Source: Torreya grandis
Taxonomy: Eukaryota > Streptophyta > Pinopsida > Cupressales > Taxaceae
Assembly: GCA_037957365.1 (NCBI GenBank)
Contig: JARHVA010003526.1
Location: 124,001-188,000, forward strand
Direction of reading: 5' to 3'
Length of the DNA stretch: 64,000 bases
Part shown: piece by piece, positions 20,195-36,685 of the stretch
How the letters are laid out: each line of letters begins with the position of its first letter
Position numbering within the stretch: position 1 is the first letter of the stretch
The notes under the pieces: model-generated
Database searches by the model: none
Told to the model about the DNA's origin: nothing
The model's input: only the letters and a program-made list of their open reading frames with translations
Position numbers and translations under genes: made by a program

Positions 20195-20920
20195 CTTTCC
20201 ACAATTCCAGCATTGTGGCCTTCTACCATTTCTGGATTTAGATTTGCGTTTCCCCTTAGATTTAGATCTTGATCTGCCTTTCTTGCTCTTCTCTTTCTGC
20301 CTCCCCCTACTCCCAAAACTTAAAGCATTCCCAGATGTCTCTTATGTGCTTTTCCTACAAATTTCCTCATTCGAGATAACACTAACAACATCCTCTACTT
20401 TCAAAATATTTGATGCAGATGCAGTATTACTTACTGCCATTACTAAGCCATGCCAGCTTTCAGGCAAAGAACATAATATTAAAAGAGCTTTTATTTCATC
20501 ATCAAACACTATATTGACTGAACTTAATTGATTCACAATTCCATTGAAATCATTCAGATGAGTAGAAACAGATCCACCTTCATTCATATGCAAATTAAAT
20601 AACTGCTTCATAAGATATACCTTATTGGAAGCTGAGGGTTTTTCATAAAAATTTGCTAACATAGTCATCAACTCTACCGTAGACTTTGCCTGTGATAAGT
20701 TAGATATCACAATGGATGCTACACTCAGTCTTATAGACCCCAGAGCCTTTCTATCAAGAACTTCCCATTCTTCATCCTCCATGCCTTTGGGCTTCTTTGC
20801 AACCCCACCTAATGGTAAGTAGAGATCTTTCTGATACAGATAATCCTCTATCTACATTCTCCAATATTGGTAATTTTTGCCATTAAACTTTTCCATTCTC
20901 AGTTTACTTTCATCTACCAT
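20150..20920 (-). pseudogene. Copia gag (nucleocapsid precursor)
   Basis: Start chosen at the ATG at 20918-20920, about 100 bp after the PBS; the protein begins MVDESKLRMEKF. A stop replaces a codon at 20852-20854 after YQYWRM. The main open part (20342-20782) has gag features such as LSQAKSTVELM, LFNLHMNEGGSV and IVNQLSSVN. A basic stretch and a zinc knuckle follow (CWNCGKMGHISRDY, about 20170-20215), in which the final Cys is now Tyr. A further stop lies at about 20341. The protein would form virus-like particles and bind element RNA. Confidence 0.9.
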
Positions 20921-21017
20921 TGCTTCTCCCACTCAAACAGAGATCCCTATAGAAACCCCTATGAGACCCTGTAATCAATACACACTACACAGATCTGAAC
21001 CACCTGTTAGTGAACTT

Positions 21018-21031
21018 GGGCTCTGATACCA
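21018..21031 (-). other. Primer-binding site (initiator tRNA-Met) of copia element
   Basis: On the minus strand TGGTATCAGAGCCC follows the 5' LTR end by two bases and is complementary to the 3' end of plant initiator tRNA-Met. Confidence 0.9.
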
Positions 21032-21033
21032 CT

Positions 21034-21734
21034 TGTTGGGGATCAACCAACAATAGATTATGCTTGTGAAAGCAATAAATGCAAAATTAAATCAGATAGA
21101 CAAGTAACTAGAATGATAAATAGCAAGAACAAGAGATACAAGAAACCACCCTGAAAACTTGTATTAACAAACTCTTTACAAAAGGAATACAATTGAAGAA
21201 ACTTATTTCTTCCACACCTCTCCTAGATGTATAGATCTCTCACTAGATCTCTATTCCTCAAGAGCTCTCTCTCTCAAGAACAATCAACTCCAACAAACCT
21301 GGATTGATTCAATTTTGTATTGTTCTTCAACATACCAATTCTACAATAATTCACACAAAGCTAAGAAGATCTAATTCTACATATAGAATTAGGAGACTTG
21401 AGCATGCACTTACAACAAACAGTTAATCTACTTGAACAAGGGCTCTAAAAATAATATTACTAATAATAGAGATGCGAGCTTAAGACTATAACTCAAACTC
21501 ATCATGCAAACACTCACTTTTGTCCTCGGAAATAGCTTTCCAGACGCACAGGTAACCGACGCCGGTTCCTGCTGCTTACCTGTGACTGCCACCGGCCGAC
21601 CTACTGCCGATGTCGGCACCTCTGTAACTGCACCTGACCGACGTCGGTCTCTCCTAACTGACACCGGTGACTGTGTAGACCTAAACCTGTTAAAGTGTGC
21701 TCCTTGGTGAAGCTTTTAGCTCCACACCCTAACA
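21034..21734 (-). repeat. 5' LTR of copia element
   Basis: 701 bp and very similar to 16065-16785. It has five GACGTC-type repeat units (about 21555-21670), one fewer than its partner. Confidence 0.93.
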
Positions 21735-21739
21735 CACAC

Positions 21740-22480
21740 TTGGTCAAATTAACCCTTTAGATAACAACTCATGTAGTTGAGCCTTCAACTCAACCAAATT
21801 TGTATTCATCATCATTTAAGGTACCTTATATTATGTTTCTAAACTAGGTATTATGTCAATAGAGAAATCAAACTCACACTTGGGTGGTAATCCTGACAAT
21901 TCCTTAAGAAACACATCTTAAAATTCCTTAAAAAAGGGTAATCCTCAATAGATGACTCCTTTATTTTTTTATATCATTTATTTTAAAAATAAATCCCTGA
22001 CATCCTTTCTTATAATCCTTATTATGTTTAATTGTGTAAATATACCTAAGTTTCAACTCCCTTTTCTCACCCTAAATTTGATTATAAACCCAAAATCATC
22101 TTGACAATCTACTTTCTTCAAATAGCAATCTGCCTTAGCTTTATGCTTAACAAGCCAATTCACCCCTAAGATTACATCATATGACCCTAATGTATATATA
22201 TAAATATGTATTATAGTAGTGAATTTAGATAAATTAATATCAACTTCCACTAAACACCTATTGACTTTAACCTTAGCATCATTCCCATATTACAATGACC
22301 ATGCATTTTCCATTAAACTAGCTTTCCTAAACAACTTATAAATCATACGTAGAGAAATAAAACACTTTGTAGCTCCAATATATATAAAAATGGAAATAGG
22401 TTGACCAAAATTATTTCCTAAAATCTCAATAGGTGAAGGTTTAAAATCAGCTTGACAATTGTTAACATCCATATGGATTA
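21740..22480 (-). pseudogene. Element B protease and RT N-terminus
   Basis: On the minus strand, IYIGATKCFIS (about 22360-22400) is the decayed aspartic protease active site (normally D-S/T-G). GSYDVILGVNWLVKHKA (about 22130-22190) is the typical gypsy protease end. Near 21745-21790 the RT start ELKAQLHELLSKGLI runs to the copia insertion; its continuation is at 16064 and below. Several stops are present. Confidence 0.82.
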
Positions 22481-22489
22481 TCTGCTATA

Positions 22490-23660
22490 AATTCCATTAT
22501 TATGAAGTACCCTTACTTTTTCCTCCAAATTTTCCTAAGTACATTCCTTGTAAAAGTGATCACCTCCATATATGAATCATATAATAGGTGGTATTTTCCT
22601 TTCTAACTATTAGTTTACCTTGAACCTAAATTTGAAACCACCATTCATTATCATGCCACCTAATAAGTTAACAAACATAGCATTCTGATTCTTAAACTAA
22701 TTCTTGGAATTCTCATTCCTCTTTCAATTCTTCTTCTTAAGAGTCAGTTTAAAACCTCCAAACTCCTTATTAAACTTATTTTTGACCTAATAAAGATATT
22801 TTAGCTTATACTCTAGCTTAAATGCCTTCTCAAAAACCTAATCCATTATATATGGCCCATGCACATCTACCTCGCATCCAATTTGGGGTTTTAATTCCAT
22901 AATGAACATTCAAATTTGAAACCTTTCATCTATTTGATATAGAGGAATATATTTTATGATCTTGGTGAACTAATCCTAATACTCATTCACAAAAATGTCT
23001 CCCCACTTTAGATTATAAAAATCAATCAACTTCTTATCAAAATACAACTAGGGAAACCATCATTATCTAAATAAAACCATGATTTGTCCCAAGTGGTAGT
23101 AGTAGATTTAAGGTTCATATCAAGATTATTATTATCCCACCACATTTTTATTTCACTAGTAAGATGATATGCTCCCCAAATAGCTTTTATAACTTTCAAA
23201 TAGTTTTGTATCTTAAAGTACTTTTCCATTTCTATCAACGAAACTTCAATACCATCCCCAACTATAGTTCTATCAAACATAGGATTATTTACCTTCTTCA
23301 TGTCTCATCCAAGTTATACATATGCATGATCCCTCACATATTGTGGCACCTCATCATGCCTATGTTATTATTAAGCCTCTTGTTGAGCTTCTTAATGAAT
23401 AGGGTGTTCTTCAACCTCTTCCTAATTGACTTCCTTGACATGCCCATGCACTTCCTGATTTAAGGCCTTGATTCAGTCCCTATTTTCATGTATGGTGGAG
23501 ATAATTTGATCCAAATTTGTAGTTTGCTCTATTTCAAATTGGTTTGGATCTATTGGAGGTTTAGTGTTTGAATTACTCTCACCTTTAGGTCTATAATGTA
23601 TCATTTTCCTTTCTGATTAATAAGATAATATGAATACATTAGTGGTCTCATTAAGTCATA
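22490..23660 (-). pseudogene. Element B gag (decayed)
   Basis: The frame 23026-23301 has the gag pattern of gypsy elements: EVSLIEMEKYFKIQNY, then VIKAIWGAYHLTSEIKMWWDN, corresponding to the ME..F...KV..A...L...A..WW consensus. The rest toward 22500 is fragmentary. It lies between PBS and protease as expected. Confidence 0.7.
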
Positions 23661-23674
23661 TATTTTGAGCCTCA

Positions 23675-23686
23675 GCTCTGATACCA
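23675..23686 (-). other. Primer-binding site (initiator tRNA-Met) of element B
   Basis: On the minus strand TGGTATCAGAGC, three bases after the LTR end. Confidence 0.88.
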
Positions 23687-23689
23687 CAA

Positions 23690-28165
<4,476 letters not shown>

Positions 28166-28470
28166 ACTAGGGAAAGACCCCCACATTTGTAGGAATAGGT
28201 GCTCATTAATAAGGGTCAATTTAGGAGTATAATTTTATGTTACAATCAATAATGCCTAGTAACTACATTACAACTATCTAGGCCTAATGACTGCATTATA
28301 GTTTTCAAGAACTAATGGCTAAAATAGCTCAATGGTTGAGTTGTAGTCTCAAAACCTTGACATAGGATAAACAAAAAATAAACTAAATATTTTTATAAAA
28401 ACACTTTAATATTTTTTAGAAATTCAAATGGGGTGACCCAAATTTTAGCTATGAAATTTTGGGTACAACA
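28166..28470 (-). repeat. Start of the 3' LTR of element E, cut by element B
   Basis: On the minus strand the sequence starts TGTTGTACCCAAAATTT and later reads AAAATTTGGGTCACCCC. This resembles the starts of the A and D LTRs (TGTTGACC..., AAAATTGGGCACCCC in A). It lies just downstream of the E integrase. It is cut at 28166 by element B; the remainder must lie left of the window. The partner LTR start is also outside the window, so the call rests on family resemblance and position. Confidence 0.6.
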
Positions 28471-28640
28471 GTTGGCTCTAACTAGGGACTTGCATTTGAT
28501 AAATACAAGGATGAACTCCAAAATCTAAGGTTTACATAAGCATAGCTTGCATGACACTGAGTTGGGATATAGAGTCAATTTTGAATGGAACACTTCACAA
28601 GAATGAGCAACAAAAAGAAGGAAAATAAAACAAAAAAAGC
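28471..28640 (-). other. 3' untranslated region of element E
   Basis: Between LTR start and integrase end. AT-rich, with a purine-rich run at about 28600-28690. No clear polypurine tract next to the LTR; the adjacent minus-strand sequence is AGTCCCTAGTTAGAGCCAAC, which loosely resembles the motif before the D LTR. Confidence 0.45.
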
Positions 28641-29350
28641 AAAAATTTAAAGTAAAGAACGTAAAAACAAATAATGTGAAAACAAACACAATCAAAATCC
28701 TAAAACTAAACCAGATCCTAGAAGAATTGGTCTCTATTGCTTGAAGAGCTTCAAATACTAATTATTGTATGGAAGTGGGAGATGGATCTTATCCATATAA
28801 GCCAAATAATATGTGTTATCACCATAGAAGTGACAAATCTTAAATGAACCTTTCCACAAGGAATCAAATTTCCCATGACTACCCTTCAGTTCATACCTTT
28901 TATCCCATAAAAGGACAAGATCACCAATTTGAAAAGCCCTTTGTATGGATTTATTATCAAAAAGTGTCTTTAATTTTTTATGATGTTTTGTAATCCTATC
29001 GATTTATATCATTCTTTATTCCTCCAACTTGTTTAAGTACAAAATCCTCTTATCCAATAAGTCCTAAAAGTTTTGATTTTCAACTGCTTTAGCATATTGA
29101 AGTGCTAGCATTTATAATGTTATAGCAAAGTAGCATTAGTGACATACATCAACTAAAATGGTGACATGATAATATCCCTATTGGGGTTAATACAGTCAGC
29201 TTAAAGTGTCTCCTATATGTTCTTATGCCAATTTCATTATTCTCATCCACTAGCTTATGAATAATGGTGACTAGATTCTTGTTAATGGATTTTACTTGAC
29301 TAGTTTTATATGATTGTGGTCTGTTGAATAATTATAAAAGTAATTCTAAT
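28640..29350 (-). pseudogene. Element E integrase, C-terminal half (decayed)
   Basis: On the minus strand, decayed integrase core is visible near 29200-29340 (NKNLVTIIHKLVDEN). It is followed by AKAVEN and LLDKRILYLNKLEE (about 29010-29100) and the post-core region IGDLVLLWDKRYELKG, FDSLWKGSFKICHFYG and NTYYLAYMD (about 28780-28930), typical of Tat/Athila-type gypsy integrase ends. Stops and frameshifts are frequent. The DDE aspartates are missing because the sequence above 29350 no longer matches integrase. Confidence 0.72.
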
Positions 29351-32085
29351 GATCAAGGATAGGTCTATGTCTAGCCTAGGAATAGGTTAACTCAAGTGAC
29401 ACTCTTATCATCCAAATACCACTTTTAGGTGATTACATTTGTCATCCCTTTATGCTAGTACTACAACAAAGTGAAAGGACTAGTATAAAGGAAAAATAAG
29501 TGTACCTAGACTACCTTAGAAGTGAATCCCATGTAGCTAAGTTTGAGTATGTGAATCTAGGTTTGTGTATGTTGAACATGATCCCAAGCAATGTCATGGA
29601 ATGAAACATGCAATAAATAGTCCTTACTTAAGATATGACCAAAATCAAAAGACTATGTTGAAATGAAATAACTGAGTAAATTTGAGTAAAGAGAGATGAA
29701 AATAATGAATTCATCTCATTGGGTACGTGAACCAATGCACAAACCTAGTGACAGCCTATGTGTTTGAGAGTGTATAATTATCATATCATTGAATAGCTTG
29801 AACTGAGCTAATGAATTGTTTAATCCTCACATGGGTGTCTCAATAACTCAATCCAGTTTTGACTCCATCATTGCCCACCCCTACTCAATGGATCATGATC
29901 TCTATGAATAGCTTGGATAAGATTGTAAGTGTTTCTAACCCTCTCATGTAAGTGCCTCAAGAACTCAATTATGCCATGATTCCATCATTACCCACATGTG
30001 TGAAGTAGATGAGTTTGTAACTATACTACGTAAAGTGATAAAAGTATCTAATTGCATAAATCTAACTATGTATTCATCTTTATAGCCACTCAAGTATATC
30101 AGGTAGCTCTAGGCCACTTGGGAATGCCAACCACTATAGATGGATCAAGGCATGAATCTAGTGACAACCTAGAATGTGATAGTAAGTGTATATATCATAT
30201 AGAATGACATGGAGTTTTCTATTTCATCTAATCAACCTATCTAAAGTTGAGTATATGGAAACTAATGTGTTATGCACATGCCCCCAATCTGGTATTTGAG
30301 TTTACTAAATCTGAACTATGTAATAGTTGAATTTATGTAACTAACTTGAATATGGGAGTGATCATGATGTGCATGATGCCCCTAAATCTGATCAACTGGT
30401 ATGAATCTGAGTTGAAATGAATGAATCTAAGATATATCTAAACATAAATACCAAACTTGTGACTCTATTTGTGTAAATATGTATGGTACATAGTGTACTA
30501 ATTTGAATGATTTAGATGATCCTAAAGCTAGGGCTATTAGATAGTAGTGCCCTATAGTAGAAAGTAGTACCCTGTGGTGATAGTGTCCTAATTTAGGTGC
30601 TAATGTTTACCTGGTCTAATTTTTGAGTAATCTAGACTAAATTATGAATCTCTATTTTATTCTATGTTTACCCTGAGTTTGATGTATAAAATTGAACCTA
30701 TGAACATCAATGTATTTATGAATAACAAAGTAGGAGCTTGATCTCTATGACAAACCCCTGTGAATTCCCCCTCTTTTGAGGTTAGTTGTGAAATCTATGT
30801 AAAAAATTCCCTATAAAGAAGTAGATCTACAAAATTTGTTAGTCATAACATGTGCATGGTATTCTAATATAATGTACAAACATACCATCAGAATATAAAT
30901 GTATATAAGCATACGTAGGTAATGTAAGTTGTATGTTATAATCCAGCATTACAAAAGGGTGTCAAGATAGATGTAATCAGTGTATAAAAATAAATATAAG
31001 TAACTACCTAGGGGGATGGGGCATGATGTCCATCATGGCTCCCAAGTAGGAAGCGTAGATGTATGAGATCTCTAATGGCATTGAAAATTTGTGTGTGTGT
31101 AACAATCAATTACAAGTGTCATGGTGTATAATCATACAAGGAAGCAAACATACAAGCACATGAGGCATATAAAAGATAGGTCAAGGTGCCATAATACAAG
31201 GGAGATCGGTACATGTCACTAAATCTGAGAATGAAGACATATAAGGACATGTTCAAATGTCTACATACATAAGCAATAATTAATTTGACATACAACTACA
31301 TAGAAGGACATGTTCAAATTTTCACATATAAAAGCATGTAAAATCACACACAAGGAACATGGACACAGACATACAATCATAAAAGTGGTGTAGAGCCAAA
31401 GAAGAATGGCATATTCAAATGCCCTCAAAGATGGAAGAAGAATATGAACACAATCAAGTCTAATATAGAATAACTAGAAATGAAATCATGTATAATTGTG
31501 TAATACAAATATATGTAGATGTTAGGATGCATATATATTTAGTGTAACTAATGATAGAAAAAAATATGAGTAATGAGTAATGATCAATATCAAGATAAAT
31601 TAGTGCATAAACTAGAATGTATATAGTATGTAAGATATAACCCAGTTATAGCAATCATGTAAGAGATTCCCACGAGTGGGTGGATGTATCAAATGTATAT
31701 AACTAGATCAGTGTAAATGACCCCAATCAATAGATGATAGATGGTTTGGATTAATGTAGTGTACTAGAGTCTTGTCTGGAATCTACAAGTACTCGATAAG
31801 AATAAGTGAAGCATATGTGTATGATAAAACTAACTATAGTAGGATAGATAGCAATATGAAATATCTATAAATTAGTATAAATTTAAACATAGTAATGCAT
31901 GCAATCTATATATGTTTTTTGAAATATTTTAATGTTTTTGTATTTTGACATGTTATATTATTTTTGTGTTTTTTTATTATAAGCTATGTATAATCAAATG
32001 AAAATAAACTATGTACAAGGAGTGAGAGAGAGAAGTAAATACTATAAATGTAAATGAAACAAGATACAAGCAAAGTGTAATGTCT
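29351..32085. other. Unassigned AT-rich stretch, left part of element F
   Basis: No coding signal. Contains short degenerate tandem duplications: a roughly 110-bp unit (GAATAGCTTG...CATCATTGCCCAC) at about 29790-30000, and a roughly 85-bp unit with GGACATGTTCAAAT at about 31240-31340. It may be the 3' LTR of F, but no partner copy is recognisable. Confidence 0.5.
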
Positions 32086-34600
32086 CTATAAACCCAAGAT
32101 CACATCTATGGGATGGGGATAATCAAATAGTGGATCTGGTGAAAGATCATCTAGTTTTAGATACTGAACCTCACCAACTATAGATAAGTCATTATCATCA
32201 TGATCATTATACCAATCTATATGTATCATTAGAGCCTTATCCTTGGCATGAGTTTGGAGTCTGTGCATCTGAATAGCATGTTGCTTAACTATGTAAGATG
32301 ACTCTCACGTGGTCCTAAGGTAAACCACATTAAACCATAGATTATCTATGTGACGCCTATGGTTCTCATCAATGTCATCATGTAAAATATGAACCATGTA
32401 TCCATCATGAGTGAATGTCAATCATCTCTCTTACTAATTAAATGTAGTATTTATCACCTATATCTATGTACTACCAAGTGTAACCCGTATATGGGTGTCT
32501 CTACTCAAAATGAAGAATAATGTATTGGCCACCTTAGGGCCACATGAAACTAGTAATGTAATATTTCTAATGGAGTCTTGATAGTGTATAACATGTTGTA
32601 GCTCATTCTCCTAATAACAAATGGTGTAAAAATCCCAAAGTGCAAGTATTAGGATCAAAATCCTTATCTATATCCACATGTGTAAGATATATGTCTTTTA
32701 TAAATAAATGTATAGTCAATGGATCATGTCATGAGTATCTATGTTGGTGATAAGTCTATTTTGGTGCTCATATATGCATAGTAGCTTGTATCATTAGTAG
32801 TGGTGGTGCCTGTAGAGGTGGAGGCTATATAATTTAGATAGTTCCCTTAGCCTTAAATTTATTTAGCTTATGTTTTAGTGATACACACATGTTTGTATCA
32901 TGTCCTATGAGTCTATGGAAGTGAAAAAATTGTTTCCCTTCCTATGGTGATAATATGTTAGTTTATATATGTTCAATTGTGGGTAATAGCATCAATCCTA
33001 TATCAAGTAATAGTTGTAATATCTAGTATTGTCTATGCTATGAGCTCACTACCTAAATCTATATGAATAAATTAGTATCCATAAATGTGACCATATGTAT
33101 TAAATGGATCAAGGGATATATCTTTTATTGTGGCTGAGTATGGGATCCTATAGTTTTAGAATCTTGAACATGTGATTCTACAAGTGTAGAGTGAGATATA
33201 AGTGCCTCTGAATTATCTTTGTGTTCCCCTGGGCCCACTAGTGTAAATATCAATCCACATAAATAATCATTAGTGTCTATAGGTGGTTAATCACCCTCTA
33301 TAGTGGCATGTGAATCTATGTCAAGCTTATGAATATAAGCCTCTTTTGAATTGACAAGTAGTGGTAACTAGGTTGTGAGAATATGATCATCTATCCTAGA
33401 TGAGGATATTTATCTTATGATAAGTTGTTCCTCTATACTTGATGAAGGTAATGGTGTTAGGAGAGGTTGGTCCTATATCATTGATGAAGGTAACTATGCT
33501 CAAAGAGGTTGGTCCTTTATCATCATTGAAGGTGCTTATGTTGTAAGAATCTTTGAAGGTGGTATATGAATAATCTTACTATAATCCCCCTCATAAGTAC
33601 GCATCTACTCAATTAGAATCTGATGAGGTGGGGGTTTGATGAGAACATGAGGTATCCCATCTAATGATGTAATTGGTGTAGGAGACTCAGTGATCCTATA
33701 ATATTTAAATGGTTTATTATCTATTGGACATGTGTATAGGTACCCATCATGTAAAAATTTGACACATCTATGCAGAGTGGAGGGTGAAACATCCATAACA
33801 TGTATCCAGGGCCTCCTGAGTAGTAAATTATAATGTAAATGGTTCAGCATCACCTAAAAGTGTGTAGATTATATTTTTGGTCCCATTTTAATATTCAATG
33901 TGATTAATCCTAAGTCTATCTAGGAATGTCATCAAATCCATAGATGTTCTTATATGTGTTTTGAATGGATGTTATAGCAATCACCATGGTTTTCAAAAAT
34001 TTGAGGTTACATATATTGAGTCATGAACCATTGTTGATGAAAACTCATTTAATAGTAATATTATTCATTTGATATTGAATAAAAAGTGGCAAGTTTTGAT
34101 CAATGATTGATTATGAAGGTAAATAGTCATTGGAAAAAAATATCACATCCTCCACATCTTTGATAGTATTCATAATAGATGTAAAATAGGATGGCTTAGT
34201 ATCACGAGGCACAGATGTGCGATTAAGTGTTTGAAATAGAATATCTTTGAAGATTTTTGCTTTTTGAAGTAATTCCAAGATAGATATTTTAGTTGTTATA
34301 TTCCTTAAATGATCCACAATATCAAATTCTCATTGTTGATCTCTAGGTATTATTGTAGTGTGTTAGGGATGAGGATGGATGGTAGGGTTACATTTCTCCT
34401 GTATAGGCTGAGGAGGTACCATGTTCTACCTAATGACTACTGAAACTATGGGATCTACTATTTTTTTGGGGTGAGTAGTATAGGTAGGATGGGAGTATAG
34501 ATAATCATGTGGTCTAGGTGGAGGCAAAACAAAAAGATTCATATAAGCCCTCTATTTTCTAGTGGTAATTGGAGGTAACTGAAAGTGAGCCATATAGAAA
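32086..34600 (-). pseudogene. Element F gag-protease region (decayed)
   Basis: On the minus strand, 34111-34317 reads ITTKISILELLQKAK and VIFFSNDYLPS. INNGS (decayed protease active site, normally D-N/S-G-S) follows near 34030. Frame 33605-33853 gives YNLLLRRPWIHVMD, SPSTLHRCVKFLHDG. This is the protease of the gypsy type with an LLGRPWIH motif, often followed by a G-patch and RT. Farther down, FHFHRLIGHDTNMC (about 32900) is a zinc-knuckle-like or related Cys/His stretch, and 32086-32268 is an acidic frame of unknown role. A short tandem repeat (about 42 bp units) lies at 33440-33540. RT was not found. Confidence 0.6.
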
Positions 34601-34643
34601 TTATCTATAGAAAAATAGGGCTCACATGATGAGGACCAATATG

Positions 34644-35591
34644 TGAAACAAACTTATCTCAAATTGAATCGATGATAGGAGTAATATACATGTGTACCTT
34701 TATACAAATAGTTGGACTAAACATGACAAGCAAAGTACCAAGATTTATAGCATGAAGTGAAATATGGCTTTTGTCATGATAATCATGGTAGTAAGCTATA
34801 AATTGATACTTAGTAGCTACTTAAAATGTAAACCCTAAGGTTGTCTAAGGTTTAGGGTTTTTGAATCTAGGGTTTCTTTTCACCAATTTAAATAATATAT
34901 AAAATAAATCAAAATCCTAATGTGAAATTGATTTAATTTAGCTAGGTTGTCTAAAAAATAAAAAAATTAGAAGTATTAAGCCATAAATTTATTACATAAA
35001 ATTTGGATGAATGCAATCTAGTGTTTGAAGCAATATTCAAAGTAAGATAGGTTCACCAAATGATTTAACCTTTTAGGGTTTTATAATGAAAATCCTATGT
35101 AGACTAAAGGGTTGATATGTCTAAATCAATCAAATAAATATGCAATAATTATGTATTGATTTGTTATAGCATTTGACCTTGTTTGACTTTCTAATAATAG
35201 CAATAAATAGGTATAAATAGATATTTATCTTAAAACTAACTATCATGGATGATTTGGGTTCTAAAATTTAAGATCTAAACAGTTCTAAGTGTTGCCAACA
35301 AGATTCTAGTGTTCATCTACTCACTAGATAGTAGTGGTCGATATGGATAATAGCACCATTTGTGTGTTGTGCCCTCAATGTGGCACTAATGTCCCCTTTA
35401 TGGGATTTTTCCTATTTTCTAGGAGTACATGTGCCTATGTTTGTATGTCTTATTCCTATGTGCACAAAATTTGGATCTCTATGTTGTACTTGGAAAACTT
35501 GATTTAACGTGTAAACCCTAATCCTCCTTACAATTATGGCATGGGAAATAATTTTTTGTGTGTTATTAGGATAGACTGGACATCCTCAACA
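34644..35591 (-). repeat. Possible 5' LTR of element F
   Basis: Starts TGTTGAGG on the minus strand and could end TTTCACA near 34644, followed by a candidate PBS (TTGGTCCTCATCATG...). No second copy confirms it. Confidence 0.35.
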
Positions 35592-36680
35592 CCCCACTAT
35601 GAAGAGAGTTGCCTACATACCATACCAGTAGATGATGAAATCTTTGTTAAAATCAGGGCATACCAAGGTTGGTGCCCTAAAAATGAAAGTCTAAATTTCA
35701 TCAAAGGATAATTTCTCCTCCTTGATCCATTTAAAATTTATTTTTCCTCTCATCATACTAGAGATATGTTTAGTGAGATCGATAAAGTGAAGCACAAACC
35801 TTCTCAATAAATTGACCTTGACAAAGAAGAACTAAATGCCTTGCTTGTTTGTAGGTAAAGATTAATTTTTAGTGGCTTTAAATCTCTTAGGATCAATTTT
35901 GGTTCCTTTTTTTGACATAATGTGGCTGAAAAATTTTCCCTTTGTTACTTTGAACACATATTTCTTGGGATTCAATGAAAAACCATGGACCCAACATTTG
36001 TCAAAAACTTTCACCAAATGATCATAATGATGTTCACAATTCCTAGAAAAGATAGTGAGTTCATCTAAGTAAACCATTATGATTTTATTAATAACATCAT
36101 CCAAAACCAAATCCATATCCCTCTAAAAAGTGGATCTAGCATTGATAAGGCCGAAGGGCATTATCTTATATTCCAAAGTTCCCCAAGGTGTCGTAAAGGC
36201 TATCTTATGTTGATTTTCAACTAAAACATCAACCTAATTACATCTTGAAAGCCCATCAAGCATGGAAAGCATCTCTAATCTTGTAACAACTTGAAGTATC
36301 TAATCCATAATAGGTAAGGTATAATTGTCTTTTAGTGATGCCTGGTTACAATTCATGAAATCAACACAAGTGTGAATCTCATTGTTTTTCTTATGGATCG
36401 ACACAATATTAGCAACCCATGTAGAGTGATGAATAGGGAAAATTATGTATACATCTAGAATATTTTATAACTCAACATGGATGGTTGAATAAATTTCTAG
36501 ATTTTAGTGCCTTTGTTTCTAATGATATGGGGAATTATCTAGTTTTAGAGGGATGATATGTTTCATTTCTTTTGGTTTGAAAAGTTTTAGATCATCATAA
36601 CTCTAAGAAAACACATCATTATATATTTTAAAGAGAATGATGAATATATCTTTTTCTTATTTGGAGCAACATTACTCAAT
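35592..36680 (-). pseudogene. Element E reverse transcriptase (decayed)
   Basis: From the D insertion site downward: SYDDLKLFKPKEM and HIIPLKLDN, IHHSTWVANIVSIHKKN, CVDFMNCNQASLKDNYTLP, MLDGLSRCN, FTTPWGTLEYKIMPFGL, then VYLDELTIFS (YLDD with the last Asp replaced by Glu, about 36060), KKYVFKVTKGKFF and KIDPKR. The RNase H start, LRRFVLHF...DFNKDFIIY, ends at 35592 where F begins. Stops occur in several places. The upstream part of the same polyprotein resumes at 60282. Confidence 0.82.
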
Positions 36681-36685
36681 GTTAA

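Larger units (their letters stand above)
16065..21734 (-). mobile_element. Full-length Ty1/copia retrotransposon
   Basis: LTRs at 16065-16785 and 21034-21734 are closely similar to each other. Termini are TGTTGGGG...CCTAACA in window orientation. The target duplication CACAC flanks it at 16060-16064 and 21735-21739. PBS and polypurine tract are in the right places and gag-pol reads on the minus strand. It inserted into the RT gene of element B. The high LTR similarity, compared with the other elements, marks it as the youngest large insertion, yet its pol carries about ten stops or frameshifts. Confidence 0.95.
29351..35591 (-). mobile_element. Element F: decayed Ty3/gypsy fragment inside element E
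   Basis: The right boundary is where RT/RNase H of E stops. On the minus strand F starts TGTTGAGGATGTCC at 35591, consistent with an LTR start. It contains gag-protease remnants (32086-34600). The left boundary is set only by loss of integrase similarity near 29350. No matching second LTR, RT or integrase was found, and no target duplication could be matched. E has also lost the stretch between RNase H and integrase core, so insertion was accompanied or followed by deletion. Confidence 0.5.

Noticed and set aside
29351..30300. A 3' LTR of element F matching 34644-35591
   Set aside because: No sequence similarity between the two stretches could be seen by eye, so it was not annotated as an LTR pair.
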